The notes under the pieces: model-generated
Database searches by the model: none
What the model was told of the DNA's origin: nothing
The model's input: the letters and a program-made list of their open reading frames with translations, nothing else
Made by a program: the position numbers and the translations under genes
In this document: one piece after another, positions 1-8,093 of the stretch
How positions within the stretch are numbered: the first letter of the stretch is position 1
Layout: the number at the start of each line of letters is the position of its first letter
Origin: UBA1422 sp041752735
Lineage (GTDB): Bacteria > Bacillota > Clostridia > Peptostreptococcales > Anaerovoracaceae
Direction of reading: 5' to 3'
Assembly: GCA_041752735.1 (NCBI GenBank)
Contig: JBGSVW010000012.1
Location: forward strand, 1-29,862
Length of the DNA stretch: 29,862 nucleotides

Positions 1-1
1 T

Positions 2-1624
2 GAATCTAACAGTATTCAAAATCAACGATTAATTTTAACCGCTTATGCAGAAGATAAAGCCTTCGAGAATTTAAAATTCCTATACGATGACGGTTATTCA
101 GGAACAAATTTCAACAGACCTGCTTGGAATGAAATTATGTCCCTCATTGAAAGTGGACAAGTTGAAACCCTGATTGTAAAGGATATGAGCAGACTTGGAC
201 GTGATTATCTTCAAACAGGGCAGCTCATGGAGATTGTGTTTCCAAACTACAAAGTGAGATTTATCGCTATAAATGATGCTGTTGATACTTTGTATGGCGA
301 TAATGATTTTGCACCTTTTCGCAACCTGTTCAATGATTTCTATGCGAAAGATTGTAGTAAAAAAATTAAAGCTGTTAAAAAAGCACAGGCAGAACGTGGT
401 GAAAGAGTTGCTACAAAGCCACCTTACGGTTATGTAAAAAGCACGGATAATCCAAAACTAATTGTTCCAGATTTTGAAAGTGCTGAAGTGATTCGCTACA
501 TTTTTAAGCTGTGTTCTGAGGGCAGAGGTCCAAAACAAATTGCAAGGAAACTGAAAGAAGATCAGATCATCACTCCTAGCAATTACTATTATAAGAGGAA
601 TGCCGTTGCCCTTAAAAGCCTTGACACAACAAGACCTTATAATTGGAGTGACACCACAATTGCTAATATTTTAGAAGATATCACCTACATTGGTCATACC
701 GTTAATATGAAGCACACGACTGTCTCTTACAAAAACAAAAAGCAGATTGTAAGACCTGAATCAGAATGGCTAATCTTTAAGAACACTCATGAACCGCTAA
801 TCACGGTGGAACTGTGGGATATCGTTCAAAGCATTCGCAAGCATAAGAAGCGTCCGCCAAAGAAAATGGATATGCCAAATATGTTCTCAGGGCTGGTATT
901 TTGCGAAGATTGCGGTGGTACTTTAGTGCTACATCGAGCTCATACGATGTTGTCTACTAACAACAATTTCATGTGCTCCACCTATAAAAAGCGTGGAAAA
1001 GAAGAATGTACTTCGCATTACATTAGGGAAAGTCAGCTAACAGCGATCATCTTAGATGACTTAAAACGTGTGACTCATTTTGCAAGACAACAAGAAAAAC
1101 TGTTTGCAGAACATATCAATCAGCGAAATTCATTTGAAATAAGAAAGGAACTTACAAGACTTCAGCGTGAACTGGATAATATGAAACGTAGGGACTTGGA
1201 GCTTACAATCTTATTCAAAAGACTTTATGAGGATAATGTCCTTGGAAGAATCCCAGATGAACACTTTCGAATGTTGTCTTCAGAGTATATAGATGAACAA
1301 AAAATTCTGAGAATAAATATTCCAAAAGCAGAAGAAAAAATGGAAAAGCTGAAAAACTCCCTCACGAATGTTGAATTGTTTATTGAAAAAGCGAAACGGT
1401 TTACAGATATCACAGAAGTGACGTCAGAACTTTTACACCTCTTTATAGACAAGATTGTAGTAGGTGAAAAGGCTGAAAGATATTCAAGGACAGCCGAACA
1501 ATGCGTCTGGATTTACTATCGTGACATTGGAATATTGGATGATGTCACTACGGAAAATGATATTTCAGAACCTGATTATGAATTCGTTGCCGATGGTAGC
1601 GGAGAGTTAAGGCTTGTAATTTAG
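2..1624 (+). CDS. Large serine recombinase (TnpX/TndX-type), 5' end outside window
   Basis: Site-specific DNA recombinase that would excise or insert an integrative element. The frame is open to the left edge, so the protein is partial; 540 residues are visible. The first residues (ESNSIQNQR) normally follow the catalytic-serine motif by only a few positions, so roughly 15-25 residues including that serine lie outside. The resolvase domain runs to about residue 130 (DDGYSGTNFNRPAW, then VKDMSRLGRDYLQTGQ). It is followed by the recombinase domain, a zinc ribbon (FCEDCGG, then a second Cys pair), a coiled-coil stretch and a C-terminal DUF4368-like segment ending in HLFIDKIVVGE. Family length is about 540-560 residues, so the rest looks intact. 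The gene looks more AT-rich than the downstream genes by eye (not computed), consistent with transfer. It is probably the terminal gene of a conjugative or mobilizable element that lies to the left. Confidence 0.93.
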   Translation, partial: ESNSIQNQRLILTAYAEDKAFENLKFLYDDGYSGTNFNRPAWNEIMSLIESGQVETLIVKDMSRLGRDYLQTGQLMEIVFPNYKVRFIAINDAVDTLYGDNDFAPFRNLFNDFYAKDCSKKIKAVKKAQAERGERVATKPPYGYVKSTDNPKLIVPDFESAEVIRYIFKLCSEGRGPKQIARKLKEDQIITPSNYYYKRNAVALKSLDTTRPYNWSDTTIANILEDITYIGHTVNMKHTTVSYKNKKQIVRPESEWLIFKNTHEPLITVELWDIVQSIRKHKKRPPKKMDMPNMFSGLVFCEDCGGTLVLHRAHTMLSTNNNFMCSTYKKRGKEECTSHYIRESQLTAIILDDLKRVTHFARQQEKLFAEHINQRNSFEIRKELTRLQRELDNMKRRDLELTILFKRLYEDNVLGRIPDEHFRMLSSEYIDEQKILRINIPKAEEKMEKLKNSLTNVELFIEKAKRFTDITEVTSELLHLFIDKIVVGEKAERYSRTAEQCVWIYYRDIGILDDVTTENDISEPDYEFVADGSGELRLVI

Positions 1625-1634
1625 GTAAAACAAA

Positions 1635-1658
1635 AGCGGACAGCCTTAACTGTCCGCT
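1635..1658. terminator. Hairpin between recombinase and TetR gene
   Basis: A 9-bp perfect stem (AGCGGACAG / CTGTCCGCT) with a 6-nt loop lies 11 nt after the recombinase stop. Read on the minus strand it is followed by TTTTGTTTT, so it suits termination of the minus-strand TetR operon. On the plus strand it has no U-tract. It separates the convergent genes and is close to the likely end of the mobile element. Confidence 0.6.
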
Positions 1659-1732
1659 CAATGCCACCATTCATTAGGTAGGTTCAAAAAGTATCCTTAT
1701 GAACACTGCCCTAATCGCAGGCGCTGCATTTT

Positions 1733-2335
1733 TTATTCTTTGTGGTTTTTTAGGAAAACCGGGATGCTCTCACGGAAAAAGTCAACAAAGGTATCAGTCA
1801 TCATTTCTTGGTTGTCCGGTAAAACACCAAGCGCTTGTTGTATGGCGATGCCATCCATGGCCGCCACCAAAAGGGCTGCAACTCCTCGTTTATGTGCTTC
1901 ATTTTTCAATTCGAATGCTTCTTCGAAAAGATCGGCAGTATTTTCAATGATGGCCCGGTAGTTTTCTTCATATTTCTTAAGGATCGGGTGATTCCTTGCG
2001 ATGGCATCATTCAGCAAAAGAATATAAAGCTTCTGCTCTTCGGATTTGGAAAGTCGTTTTCCAACTTCCAAAACGATTTCTTCCAGCAGTTCTTTGCCTT
2101 TTTTGTGATTTTCATTCTTCACAGATTCCGCCAGCCGGTGGGTAAATTGCAGGGATTGTTTGATGACATCAAACAATAACTCATCCTTGTTTTTGTAATG
2201 ATGGTAAATGGCACCCGTTGTCAGTCCCGCCTGAGTGGCGATCTTTCGGACTGATACTTCTTCCATGGGGTTCTCCTGCATAACCTGTATGGCCGCATTG
2301 ATGATGCGTTGCTTTCTCATGCTGACTTCCTTCAT
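1733..2335 (-). CDS. TetR/AcrR family transcriptional regulator
   Basis: One-component DNA-binding repressor of 200 residues, the usual TetR length. The N-terminal HTH is clear at residues 6-55 (KQRIINAAIQVMQ, VRKIATQAGLTTGAIYHHYKNKDELL). The remainder is an all-helical ligand-binding domain with no recognisable ligand. The start has AGGAGA upstream; a second Met at residue 6 is possible. The gene is 47 nt downstream of the DUF5692-like gene with no hairpin between them, so it may be the last gene of the hypB operon and its local regulator. The 20-bp palindrome in the hypB leader is the obvious candidate operator, but that link is inference. Confidence 0.92.
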   Translation of the reverse strand: MKEVSMRKQRIINAAIQVMQENPMEEVSVRKIATQAGLTTGAIYHHYKNKDELLFDVIKQSLQFTHRLAESVKNENHKKGKELLEEIVLEVGKRLSKSEEQKLYILLLNDAIARNHPILKKYEENYRAIIENTADLFEEAFELKNEAHKRGVAALLVAAMDGIAIQQALGVLPDNQEMMTDTFVDFFRESIPVFLKNHKE

Positions 2336-2382
2336 CGCAATTCTCCTGTCTTTTTTTTATCCTATATTACCACAGGATTGGT

Positions 2383-3372
2383 CTACTCTGCCAGTGCTTT
2401 GACTTCTTTGTATCCAGCCAAATCGGTATATAGTTCTGCTTTGTACGGATTTCTACCCGTCTTCTTAATTTTGTAAACCATATAAACGATGACAGCTACA
2501 TTACTTGCTAGGGCTAATGCGCCCCAGAAGGTGTAAACCGCTGGATTGTAGGTGGATGTTACCATGAACTGTCCCTGATCCTGGAAGGATGGGAAAGTCT
2601 GGGCAAACATGCACCAAATGGCCAATGTCTGCGCACGATGCTGCAACCAAGCACCTTTGCCCATGGTAAAGGAGCAAAGAGTCGGCGCAAAGAGCAACGC
2701 AAAACCTGCGTACCAGGCATGGGTGGGGATACAGTTATAGGTATACGTAAAGTTCCATAGGTCATAAGCGATAATCCAGAACCAAAGCATATCCGGCCAC
2801 AACATGTCGCGGCTTCCATCTTTCTTGGTCTTTTGGCGAATGAGAATGCCGAACCAACCGGTGATGGCAATGATATTCAGGATGCCTGCTAACCCGTTCA
2901 TGAAATTCCATGGGCCGCCCATCACACCAACGACTTCGCCTTCGATACCGCCGGAGTTGGTCATCCAATACTGGATTCCAACTTCAAAGTCCCGAACAAC
3001 CGCTTCTATAATGTTTATTGCTAAGATTAGCGGTGGAAAGCATAATGCAAATTTATTGCTGGACAGACGCCAGGTCACTTCTCCTGTCAGTTTGTCTTTC
3101 TTTTCCAGATGTCTTATGGCCCAAAAGCCAATGCATCCAGCCGTTGAAGAGTATACTTTTGCCAGATGGAACCAGTCTGTATAGGTCTGTTCCTTCAGCA
3201 CTGTAAACCACATGACGCTGAGTACGACGGGAAGAACAATAAAGCTGAAAAATCCCGCCCACTTCCATCGCCGTGCAATTTCATTAAATAAGAAAAGTCC
3301 CGCAAAGACCACCAACCAGATGCCCCAACCCGACCATAGGGTGGCACCTTCCGCAGCGTTGAATGTAAACAT
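2383..3372 (-). CDS. Polytopic membrane protein, DUF5692-like
   Basis: A 329-residue integral membrane protein with about eight hydrophobic segments, very rich in Trp and aromatic residues (for example WSGWGIWLVVFAGLFLFNEI near the N-terminus). I recognise it as resembling the uncharacterised DUF5692 family, from memory; no function is known to me. There are no catalytic motifs. The start is supported by GGAGG six bases upstream. It lies 63 nt downstream of the HypA-like gene and upstream of TetR, so it probably belongs to the hypB operon. A role as a nickel or other small-solute transporter, or as a membrane anchor for the flavoprotein, is possible but nothing in the sequence shows it. Confidence 0.75.
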   Translation of the reverse strand: MFTFNAAEGATLWSGWGIWLVVFAGLFLFNEIARRWKWAGFFSFIVLPVVLSVMWFTVLKEQTYTDWFHLAKVYSSTAGCIGFWAIRHLEKKDKLTGEVTWRLSSNKFALCFPPLILAINIIEAVVRDFEVGIQYWMTNSGGIEGEVVGVMGGPWNFMNGLAGILNIIAITGWFGILIRQKTKKDGSRDMLWPDMLWFWIIAYDLWNFTYTYNCIPTHAWYAGFALLFAPTLCSFTMGKGAWLQHRAQTLAIWCMFAQTFPSFQDQGQFMVTSTYNPAVYTFWGALALASNVAVIVYMVYKIKKTGRNPYKAELYTDLAGYKEVKALAE

Positions 3373-3435
3373 AATAATCCTCCGTTTACTTATGATAACG
3401 ATAAACTAATAACGAATAACAACATAAAATCAGAT

Positions 3436-3678
3436 CTAGTATGCAATAATTTCTTTAATCATAAACTCTTTTCCGGAAAGAGTTTCGATGATAAGCTTTG
3501 TATTTTCCATAGAGGTGCCGTCAACGGCGGCCGGATAGCACTGCTCAATATATTGCGGCACAACCGGCGCCATTTTTCCAATCTGTAGAATGATGGTGTC
3601 CACCTTTGTCAAATGATTCTTCTGAACGAAATCCTCAACGGTTTTGACAATTTCTATGACAATCCCAAGTTCATGCAT
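3436..3678 (-). CDS. hypA: HypA-like nickel metallochaperone lacking the zinc finger
   Basis: HypA delivers nickel to hydrogenase, or to other nickel enzymes, together with HypB. This protein begins with the nickel-binding MHE motif (MHELGIVIEIV), and residues 1-60 follow the HypA fold (TKVDTIILQIGKMAPVVPQYI). The family is normally about 113-120 residues with a zinc finger of two CxxC pairs inserted before the final strand. Here the chain passes from KLIIE straight to TLSGKEFMIKEI, which matches the normal C-terminal strand, giving only 80 residues with no CxxC at all. The junction is in frame and tidy, so this looks like a genuine short form rather than a broken gene. The gene starts 11 nt after the flavoprotein stop, with GAGG upstream. 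The zinc-finger loss may mean a different client or no HypB-dependent handover. Confidence 0.82.
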   Translation of the reverse strand: MHELGIVIEIVKTVEDFVQKNHLTKVDTIILQIGKMAPVVPQYIEQCYPAAVDGTSMENTKLIIETLSGKEFMIKEIIAY

Positions 3679-3689
3679 TTTGATTTCCT

Positions 3690-6371
3690 CTACGCCTGGA
3701 ATCCCAGTTTCTTTTTCATATTCTTAATAGCTATTTTCCCTTTTCGTTTCAATGCGTGTCTGATGACGATGGGTTTCATATCCGGAAGAGCTGCACCCTG
3801 ACCATCATATACCCGTTCCAGTGTAATGGCCTCAAACTTGCATTTTGTGGTGCACACACCACAACCCACACAAAGGAATTCATCCACCACTGTAGCACCG
3901 CAGCTGAGACAGCGTTCTGTCTCTTTTTTGACCTGCTCTTCAGTAAAAGTTCCTCGGAGATCTCGGAAATCATTTTTGTTCTCTTGAGGTTTTTCCATTG
4001 CCACCTGCCTTTTCGCCAAATCATATCCTGCAAGGTCCAAGTTATTCTTGTCCAGTGCATGATACTCTCGCTTGCTGCGACCAATGGTGAGACTCTGGCC
4101 TGGCTGCACGAATCTATGGATAGAAATTGCAGCCTGTTTCCCCTGAGCAATGGCATCGATGGCGAATTTTGGTCCTGTCACAGAGTCGCCTCCGCCAAAG
4201 ATATCAGGATGATCCGATTGATAAGTGAATCCGTCCACGGTCATGGTGCGGTTAGGTCGAATTTTCACATTGCAATTGTCCAAAAGTCCGCCCCAGTCAA
4301 TTCCTTGACCCACAGAGACCAGAACATAATCCGCAGGCAATGTAAATGTTTGTTTTTCATCATACACCGGAGAAAATCTGCCTTCCCCATCGAAAACCGA
4401 CAGGCACTTTTTAAATTCAATACCAATGACTTTTCCGTTTTCACGCAGGATTCGGGCAGGCCCCCATCCGTTTCGGATAGTGATCCCCTCTTCAGCGGCT
4501 TCTTCCAGTTCTTCATCCAAAGCCGGCATTTCTTCTCTGCTTTCCAAGCATGCCATGGAAACTTCTTTGGCTCCGACTCGAGTCGCAGCACGAGCCACGT
4601 CGACAGCAACATTTCCACCACCGATGACGACAACGTTTCCATCCAGTTCAGGTCCCTTGCCTAGATTGATATTCTTTAGGAAATCAACCCCATAGAGCAC
4701 GCCTTCTCCTTCTTCCCCATCAATGCCCAGTTTGCGGGTTGCCTGGGCTCCTATGGCCAGATAGAAGGCTTCAAAGCCCTGCTGACGCAACTGGTCCAAG
4801 GTGACATCTTTCCCAATCTCTATCCCGGTGGTAAACTCTACGCCCATCTCACGTAAAACTTCAATTTCGCTGTTGATGATTTCCTTTTCCAGGCGGAAAG
4901 ACGGAATGCCCAGCGTCAACATACCACCCAGGGCGGCTTCTTTTTCAAAGACTGTGACCTTGTATCCGTCCAATGCAAGAAAATACGCACAGGTCATGCC
5001 GGCAGGCCCGGCTCCAACAACGGCAATTTTATTACCATATTGATGACGGATGGATGGAATATACCGGTGTTCGGCCTTCATATCCTGTTCTGCTATAAAC
5101 CTCTTGATGTCATCGATGGCAACCGGATCATCCACTTCTCCTCGGGTACATTCCGATTCACAGCTTTTGGGGCAAATTCTGCCACACACAGCCGGAAATG
5201 GATTTTCATGTTTGATTAATTCCAGTGCATCCCTGTATTTCCCCTGGGAGGCCAACTTAATATATCCTGGAATGGCAATATGCGCAGGACATTGGGTTTT
5301 GCAGGGAGACGTACCCGAGTCCAGTACTTCTTTTCTATTATATCGATAATCCACATTCCAGTGCTCCTCGCCCCAGACGGTATCGCCGGGCAAATCTTTT
5401 CTGACAGGGATTTCCACAGGGGTGATTGTGCATATTTTTTGACCCAGCTTCAAGGCATTGACCTGACAACCTTCCACACATTCGCCACAGCCAACACATT
5501 TGGTGGAGTCCACTTTGGAAACATAGTTGGAACGAACCATATCCGGATTCAGATACATCTCAGCGGATCGAAGCGCCAGGCAGGAGCAACCGCAACAGTT
5601 GCAAATGGCATGGGTTTTACCTGAACCATCTGTATTTGGAATTTGATGAATCAGTCCGTTTTCTTCCGCACGCTTAATAATCTCAAATGCTTCTTCCCGG
5701 GTAATGGCACGACCCCTGCCGGTTCGAACATAGTATTCCGCGGCATGTCCCAGCTGGATGCACATATCTTCTTTCAGGTGGCCGCAGCCTTCGCCCATGG
5801 CTTCTCTTGCTGTTCTGCAGGAGCAATCGGAGACAGAAAATTTTTCGGCTTCATTCAAATATTTAGAAATTTCTTCATAGGACGCACGACGAGATTCCCC
5901 TTCGATGGCCATCTCAATTGGAATGACTCGCATCAGTCCGATGCCTACCGGGAAATTGCCTGCAGTCGCAGGGCCCCTTGCCCGCCCATATTCTTCAAAA
6001 GCCTCAGCAATCTGGGGATACTTTTTTACGTTTTCTTTATTGTTGACCATCATTTCCATGATACCCGGCACCCATGTGTCATGCCAGTATTTGTCCACAC
6101 CATCAATTTCGTTGACAAAGCAAACCCCTGCCATGGAAAGATTCCAAAGCAAACTACCGGTTTCCTCCTCCGGTTTACCGCATAGTGCTGCAACATCTGC
6201 TGCAGAACGAGGTTCCCGAAATGCCAGGTGCATGGCCACGTCGGCCATATCATCGGTGACCACGGGAGCAAGAATTTTGTACTCCGGATCATTCTCCGTA
6301 TACGCATTTTTGGCGGTCATTTTGCGGTTGCCAATTTTGTTGGCTAATGCCAACACCTTCTGTTTTGCCAT
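3690..6371 (-). CDS. Multi-FeS flavoprotein: Cys-rich domain + ferredoxin + GltD-like FAD/NAD(P)H module + C-terminal ferredoxin
   Basis: Cytoplasmic electron-transfer protein of 893 residues. In order: a winged-helix-like N-terminus; a Cys-rich domain with DCSCR near 183, GCGH near 196 and ICNCCGCSC at 256-264; a 4Fe-4S ferredoxin motif (CVGCGECVEGC, about 292-302); the GltD FeS domain (SPCKTQCP...NPFPAVCGRIC...CESEC, 355-411); FAD Rossmann (VVGAGPAGMTCAY, about 451); NAD(P)H Rossmann (VVIGGGNVAVDVA, about 582); and a C-terminal CLSCG plus CVGCGVCTTKC motif. It would pass electrons from NAD(P)H through FAD and several clusters to an unknown partner. An upstream in-frame ATG at 6413 overlaps hypB. 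I chose 6371 because GGAGGA lies nine bases before it and it starts right after the hypB stop. Its placement between hypB and the HypA-like gene is unusual. Confidence 0.85.
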   Translation of the reverse strand: MAKQKVLALANKIGNRKMTAKNAYTENDPEYKILAPVVTDDMADVAMHLAFREPRSAADVAALCGKPEEETGSLLWNLSMAGVCFVNEIDGVDKYWHDTWVPGIMEMMVNNKENVKKYPQIAEAFEEYGRARGPATAGNFPVGIGLMRVIPIEMAIEGESRRASYEEISKYLNEAEKFSVSDCSCRTAREAMGEGCGHLKEDMCIQLGHAAEYYVRTGRGRAITREEAFEIIKRAEENGLIHQIPNTDGSGKTHAICNCCGCSCLALRSAEMYLNPDMVRSNYVSKVDSTKCVGCGECVEGCQVNALKLGQKICTITPVEIPVRKDLPGDTVWGEEHWNVDYRYNRKEVLDSGTSPCKTQCPAHIAIPGYIKLASQGKYRDALELIKHENPFPAVCGRICPKSCESECTRGEVDDPVAIDDIKRFIAEQDMKAEHRYIPSIRHQYGNKIAVVGAGPAGMTCAYFLALDGYKVTVFEKEAALGGMLTLGIPSFRLEKEIINSEIEVLREMGVEFTTGIEIGKDVTLDQLRQQGFEAFYLAIGAQATRKLGIDGEEGEGVLYGVDFLKNINLGKGPELDGNVVVIGGGNVAVDVARAATRVGAKEVSMACLESREEMPALDEELEEAAEEGITIRNGWGPARILRENGKVIGIEFKKCLSVFDGEGRFSPVYDEKQTFTLPADYVLVSVGQGIDWGGLLDNCNVKIRPNRTMTVDGFTYQSDHPDIFGGGDSVTGPKFAIDAIAQGKQAAISIHRFVQPGQSLTIGRSKREYHALDKNNLDLAGYDLAKRQVAMEKPQENKNDFRDLRGTFTEEQVKKETERCLSCGATVVDEFLCVGCGVCTTKCKFEAITLERVYDGQGAALPDMKPIVIRHALKRKGKIAIKNMKKKLGFQA

Positions 6372-6385
6372 GTTTTCGTATCCTC

Positions 6386-7045
6386 CTACTGCATTGCCTG
6401 CTTTGTGAGCCAATCTATCCAGGGTTCCATTCCATCACCGGTTTTCGCGCTGATTGGGATGACTAAAATTTCCGGATTAATGGCATTGGCTCTCTTCACC
6501 ACGTCTTCCAGATTGAAATCAAACATGCCAATGGTATCCATTTTATTGACTAAAAGCACATCAACAATAGAGAACATCAGCGGATATTTAAGAGGTTTAT
6601 CGTCCCCTTCGGGAACGCTTAAAATCATGGCATTTTTTGTGGCCCCGGTGTCAAATTCTGCCGGGCAGACTATATTACCCACATTTTCCAATATGACGAT
6701 ATCCATGTCTTTTGTGGAGAGTGCGGCAAGACCTTGGCGGGTCATCTCTGCATCCAGATGACACATGCCCCCCGTATGGACCTGTACCACCGGAATTCCC
6801 ACTTCGGCTACCTTTCGCGCATCCACATCGGAGTCAATATCCGCTTCCATGATGCCGAAACGAAATCTGTCTCGAAGCATGTCTATGGTCTTTAAAACCG
6901 TCGTGGTTTTGCCGGAACCCGGAGAGGACATGAGATTCAGCAGAAATGTCTTTTCATTCTTCAGATCTTCCCTAAGAAGGTCTGCCTGCCTGTCGTTATT
7001 TTCAAAAATTCCTTTTTTTATTTCAAGTACTTTAAACGTTTCCAC
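6386..7045 (-). CDS. hypB: Nickel-insertion GTPase HypB
   Basis: SIMIBI-class GTPase that drives nickel transfer in metalloenzyme maturation. In 219 residues it shows Walker A (SSPGSGKTTT, about 40-49), the metal/switch region (EADIDSDVDA; HTGGMCHLDA, with C95-H96 the expected nickel ligands at the dimer interface), ENVGNIVCP (C127) and NKMD (167-170). The N-terminal high-affinity CxxCGC nickel site seen in E. coli HypB and the His-rich stretches of other species are absent, so it has only the GTPase-domain site. It is the first gene of the operon. A candidate promoter and a 20-bp palindrome lie upstream. No NiFe hydrogenase is in the window, so the client is unknown. Confidence 0.93.
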   Translation of the reverse strand: METFKVLEIKKGIFENNDRQADLLREDLKNEKTFLLNLMSSPGSGKTTTVLKTIDMLRDRFRFGIMEADIDSDVDARKVAEVGIPVVQVHTGGMCHLDAEMTRQGLAALSTKDMDIVILENVGNIVCPAEFDTGATKNAMILSVPEGDDKPLKYPLMFSIVDVLLVNKMDTIGMFDFNLEDVVKRANAINPEILVIPISAKTGDGMEPWIDWLTKQAMQ

Positions 7046-7082
7046 CGGCTACTCCTTTGCTATTCTTCATTGTTTAATCAAT

Positions 7083-7102
7083 AACATAACGCACGTTATG
7101 TT
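7083..7102. promoter_or_regulatory. 20-bp palindrome, candidate operator of the hypB operon
   Basis: Two perfect 9-bp arms, AACATAACG and CGTTATGTT, flank a 2-bp centre. It lies 38-57 bases upstream of the hypB start, just downstream of the candidate -10, which is a typical repressor position. The size and symmetry fit a TetR-family dimer. It does not resemble the NikR or Rex consensus. Confidence 0.6.
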
Positions 7103-7112
7103 TTCTAGTTCC

Positions 7113-7141
7113 AAAGTATCACATTGTGGAATTTTTGTCAA
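7113..7141 (-). promoter_or_regulatory. Candidate sigma-A promoter of hypB operon
   Basis: A perfect -35 TTGACA (7136-7141) is followed after 17 bases by TACTTT (7113-7118); GATACT at 7115-7120 is an alternative -10 with 15-base spacing. Transcription would begin near 7106, placing the palindrome in the first bases of the transcript. The promoter starts right after the upstream terminator. Confidence 0.5.
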
Positions 7142-7142
7142 T

Positions 7143-7170
7143 AAAAAAAGAGCCGGTTTGCTGCCGGCTC
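7143..7170 (-). terminator. Rho-independent terminator of the diguanylate cyclase operon
   Basis: On the minus strand GAGCCGG-7 nt loop-CCGGCTC is followed by seven T, 13 bases after the stop of the PAS-GGDEF gene. It insulates that operon from hypB. Confidence 0.88.
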
Positions 7171-7183
7171 AAAGGGAATTTTA

Positions 7184-8083
7184 TTATTTGTATCCGAATA
7201 CAGAATTGCGCTGCCGTTTGGCTCGATACATACACTCATCCGCCTTGGCGATAAGTTGATCCGTGGAATCATTTGTTTGACAATCATAACAGCATACCCC
7301 AATGCTAGCTGTTATTTTAATGGATATCCCATCAAATATAAAGTCATAGTTTTCGACATAAGCTCGCACACGTTCGGCAATTTCCAGCGCAATATCCCCA
7401 CTGGTATTTGGAAGGCAAATGATAAATTCATCGCCACCATATCTGCCCAAAATATCGTAAGGGCGAAGGTTTTCCGAGATTACCAGTCCAAAAGCTTGAA
7501 GCAGTGAGTCTCCAGCATTGTGGCCATAAGTGTCGTTGACCACTTTCAGGTAATCAACATCCAGCACCAAGAGGCACATTTCCTGGTTTTCCCGTTTTGC
7601 ACGGCTGAATTCCTGGTGCAGTTTTTCGATGAACGCCCTTCGGTTTAAGAGACCTGTCAAATAATCCATTGAAGCAAACCTTTTTGACTCTTCTTCTGCT
7701 TTTCGCAGTGCTGCTTCGACAGCTTTGGTTGCGGAGATATCCCATATGTTGATGATTGTCCAGCTCTTGCCGTCGGTATCATAAAAGATTGCCGAGGTGA
7801 GATCGGTTGGAAAAATCGAGCCGTCTTTTCGGACAAAGTTCAATTCCGTACGGATTTTCCCATGTTCTTCACGATAAGCCAATGCATTTTCAAGTCTGGA
7901 ATCTGAAAGGTCCACTAGACCATTCCTACCCAATTGGCAAATCTCGGCTTCCGTCCGCTGAAACATATCGCAGGCTGCTGCGTTGGCTAGGTAAATATCG
8001 CCATTAGGCCTAGTCAACAATAGCGCATCCAGACTATTTTCGAATATAAATCGGTAATATTTGTCTTTAATATGTCGATCCAT
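7184..8083 (-). CDS. PAS-GGDEF diguanylate cyclase
   Basis: Makes cyclic di-GMP from two GTP. In 299 residues it has a PAS sensor domain (about 8-120: FENSLDALLLTRPNGDIYLANAAACDMF) joined by a short helix to a GGDEF domain (about 135-295). The active-site motif RYGGDEF is intact at 216-220, and an RxxD (R207, D210) sits five residues before it, matching the product-inhibition I-site. There is no membrane segment or signal peptide, so it is cytoplasmic. It begins 10 nt after the ABC ATPase stop, with AGAGGT upstream, and is the last gene of its operon, ending at a strong terminator. The PAS ligand cannot be read from the sequence. Confidence 0.92.
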   Translation of the reverse strand: MDRHIKDKYYRFIFENSLDALLLTRPNGDIYLANAAACDMFQRTEAEICQLGRNGLVDLSDSRLENALAYREEHGKIRTELNFVRKDGSIFPTDLTSAIFYDTDGKSWTIINIWDISATKAVEAALRKAEEESKRFASMDYLTGLLNRRAFIEKLHQEFSRAKRENQEMCLLVLDVDYLKVVNDTYGHNAGDSLLQAFGLVISENLRPYDILGRYGGDEFIICLPNTSGDIALEIAERVRAYVENYDFIFDGISIKITASIGVCCYDCQTNDSTDQLIAKADECMYRAKRQRNSVFGYK

Positions 8084-8093
8084 AATTCTACCT

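Noticed and set aside
1699..1950. Small plus-strand frames after the recombinase
   Set aside because: They are antisense to the TetR gene and show no coding character.
3756..4664. 302-residue plus-strand open frame
   Set aside because: It lies wholly antisense to the flavoprotein gene, has no recognisable domain and no ribosome site; a shadow frame.
6372..6413. Earlier ATG for the multi-FeS flavoprotein
   Set aside because: It would overlap hypB by 28 bases and lacks a ribosome site, whereas ATG 6371 follows GGAGGA at a good distance.
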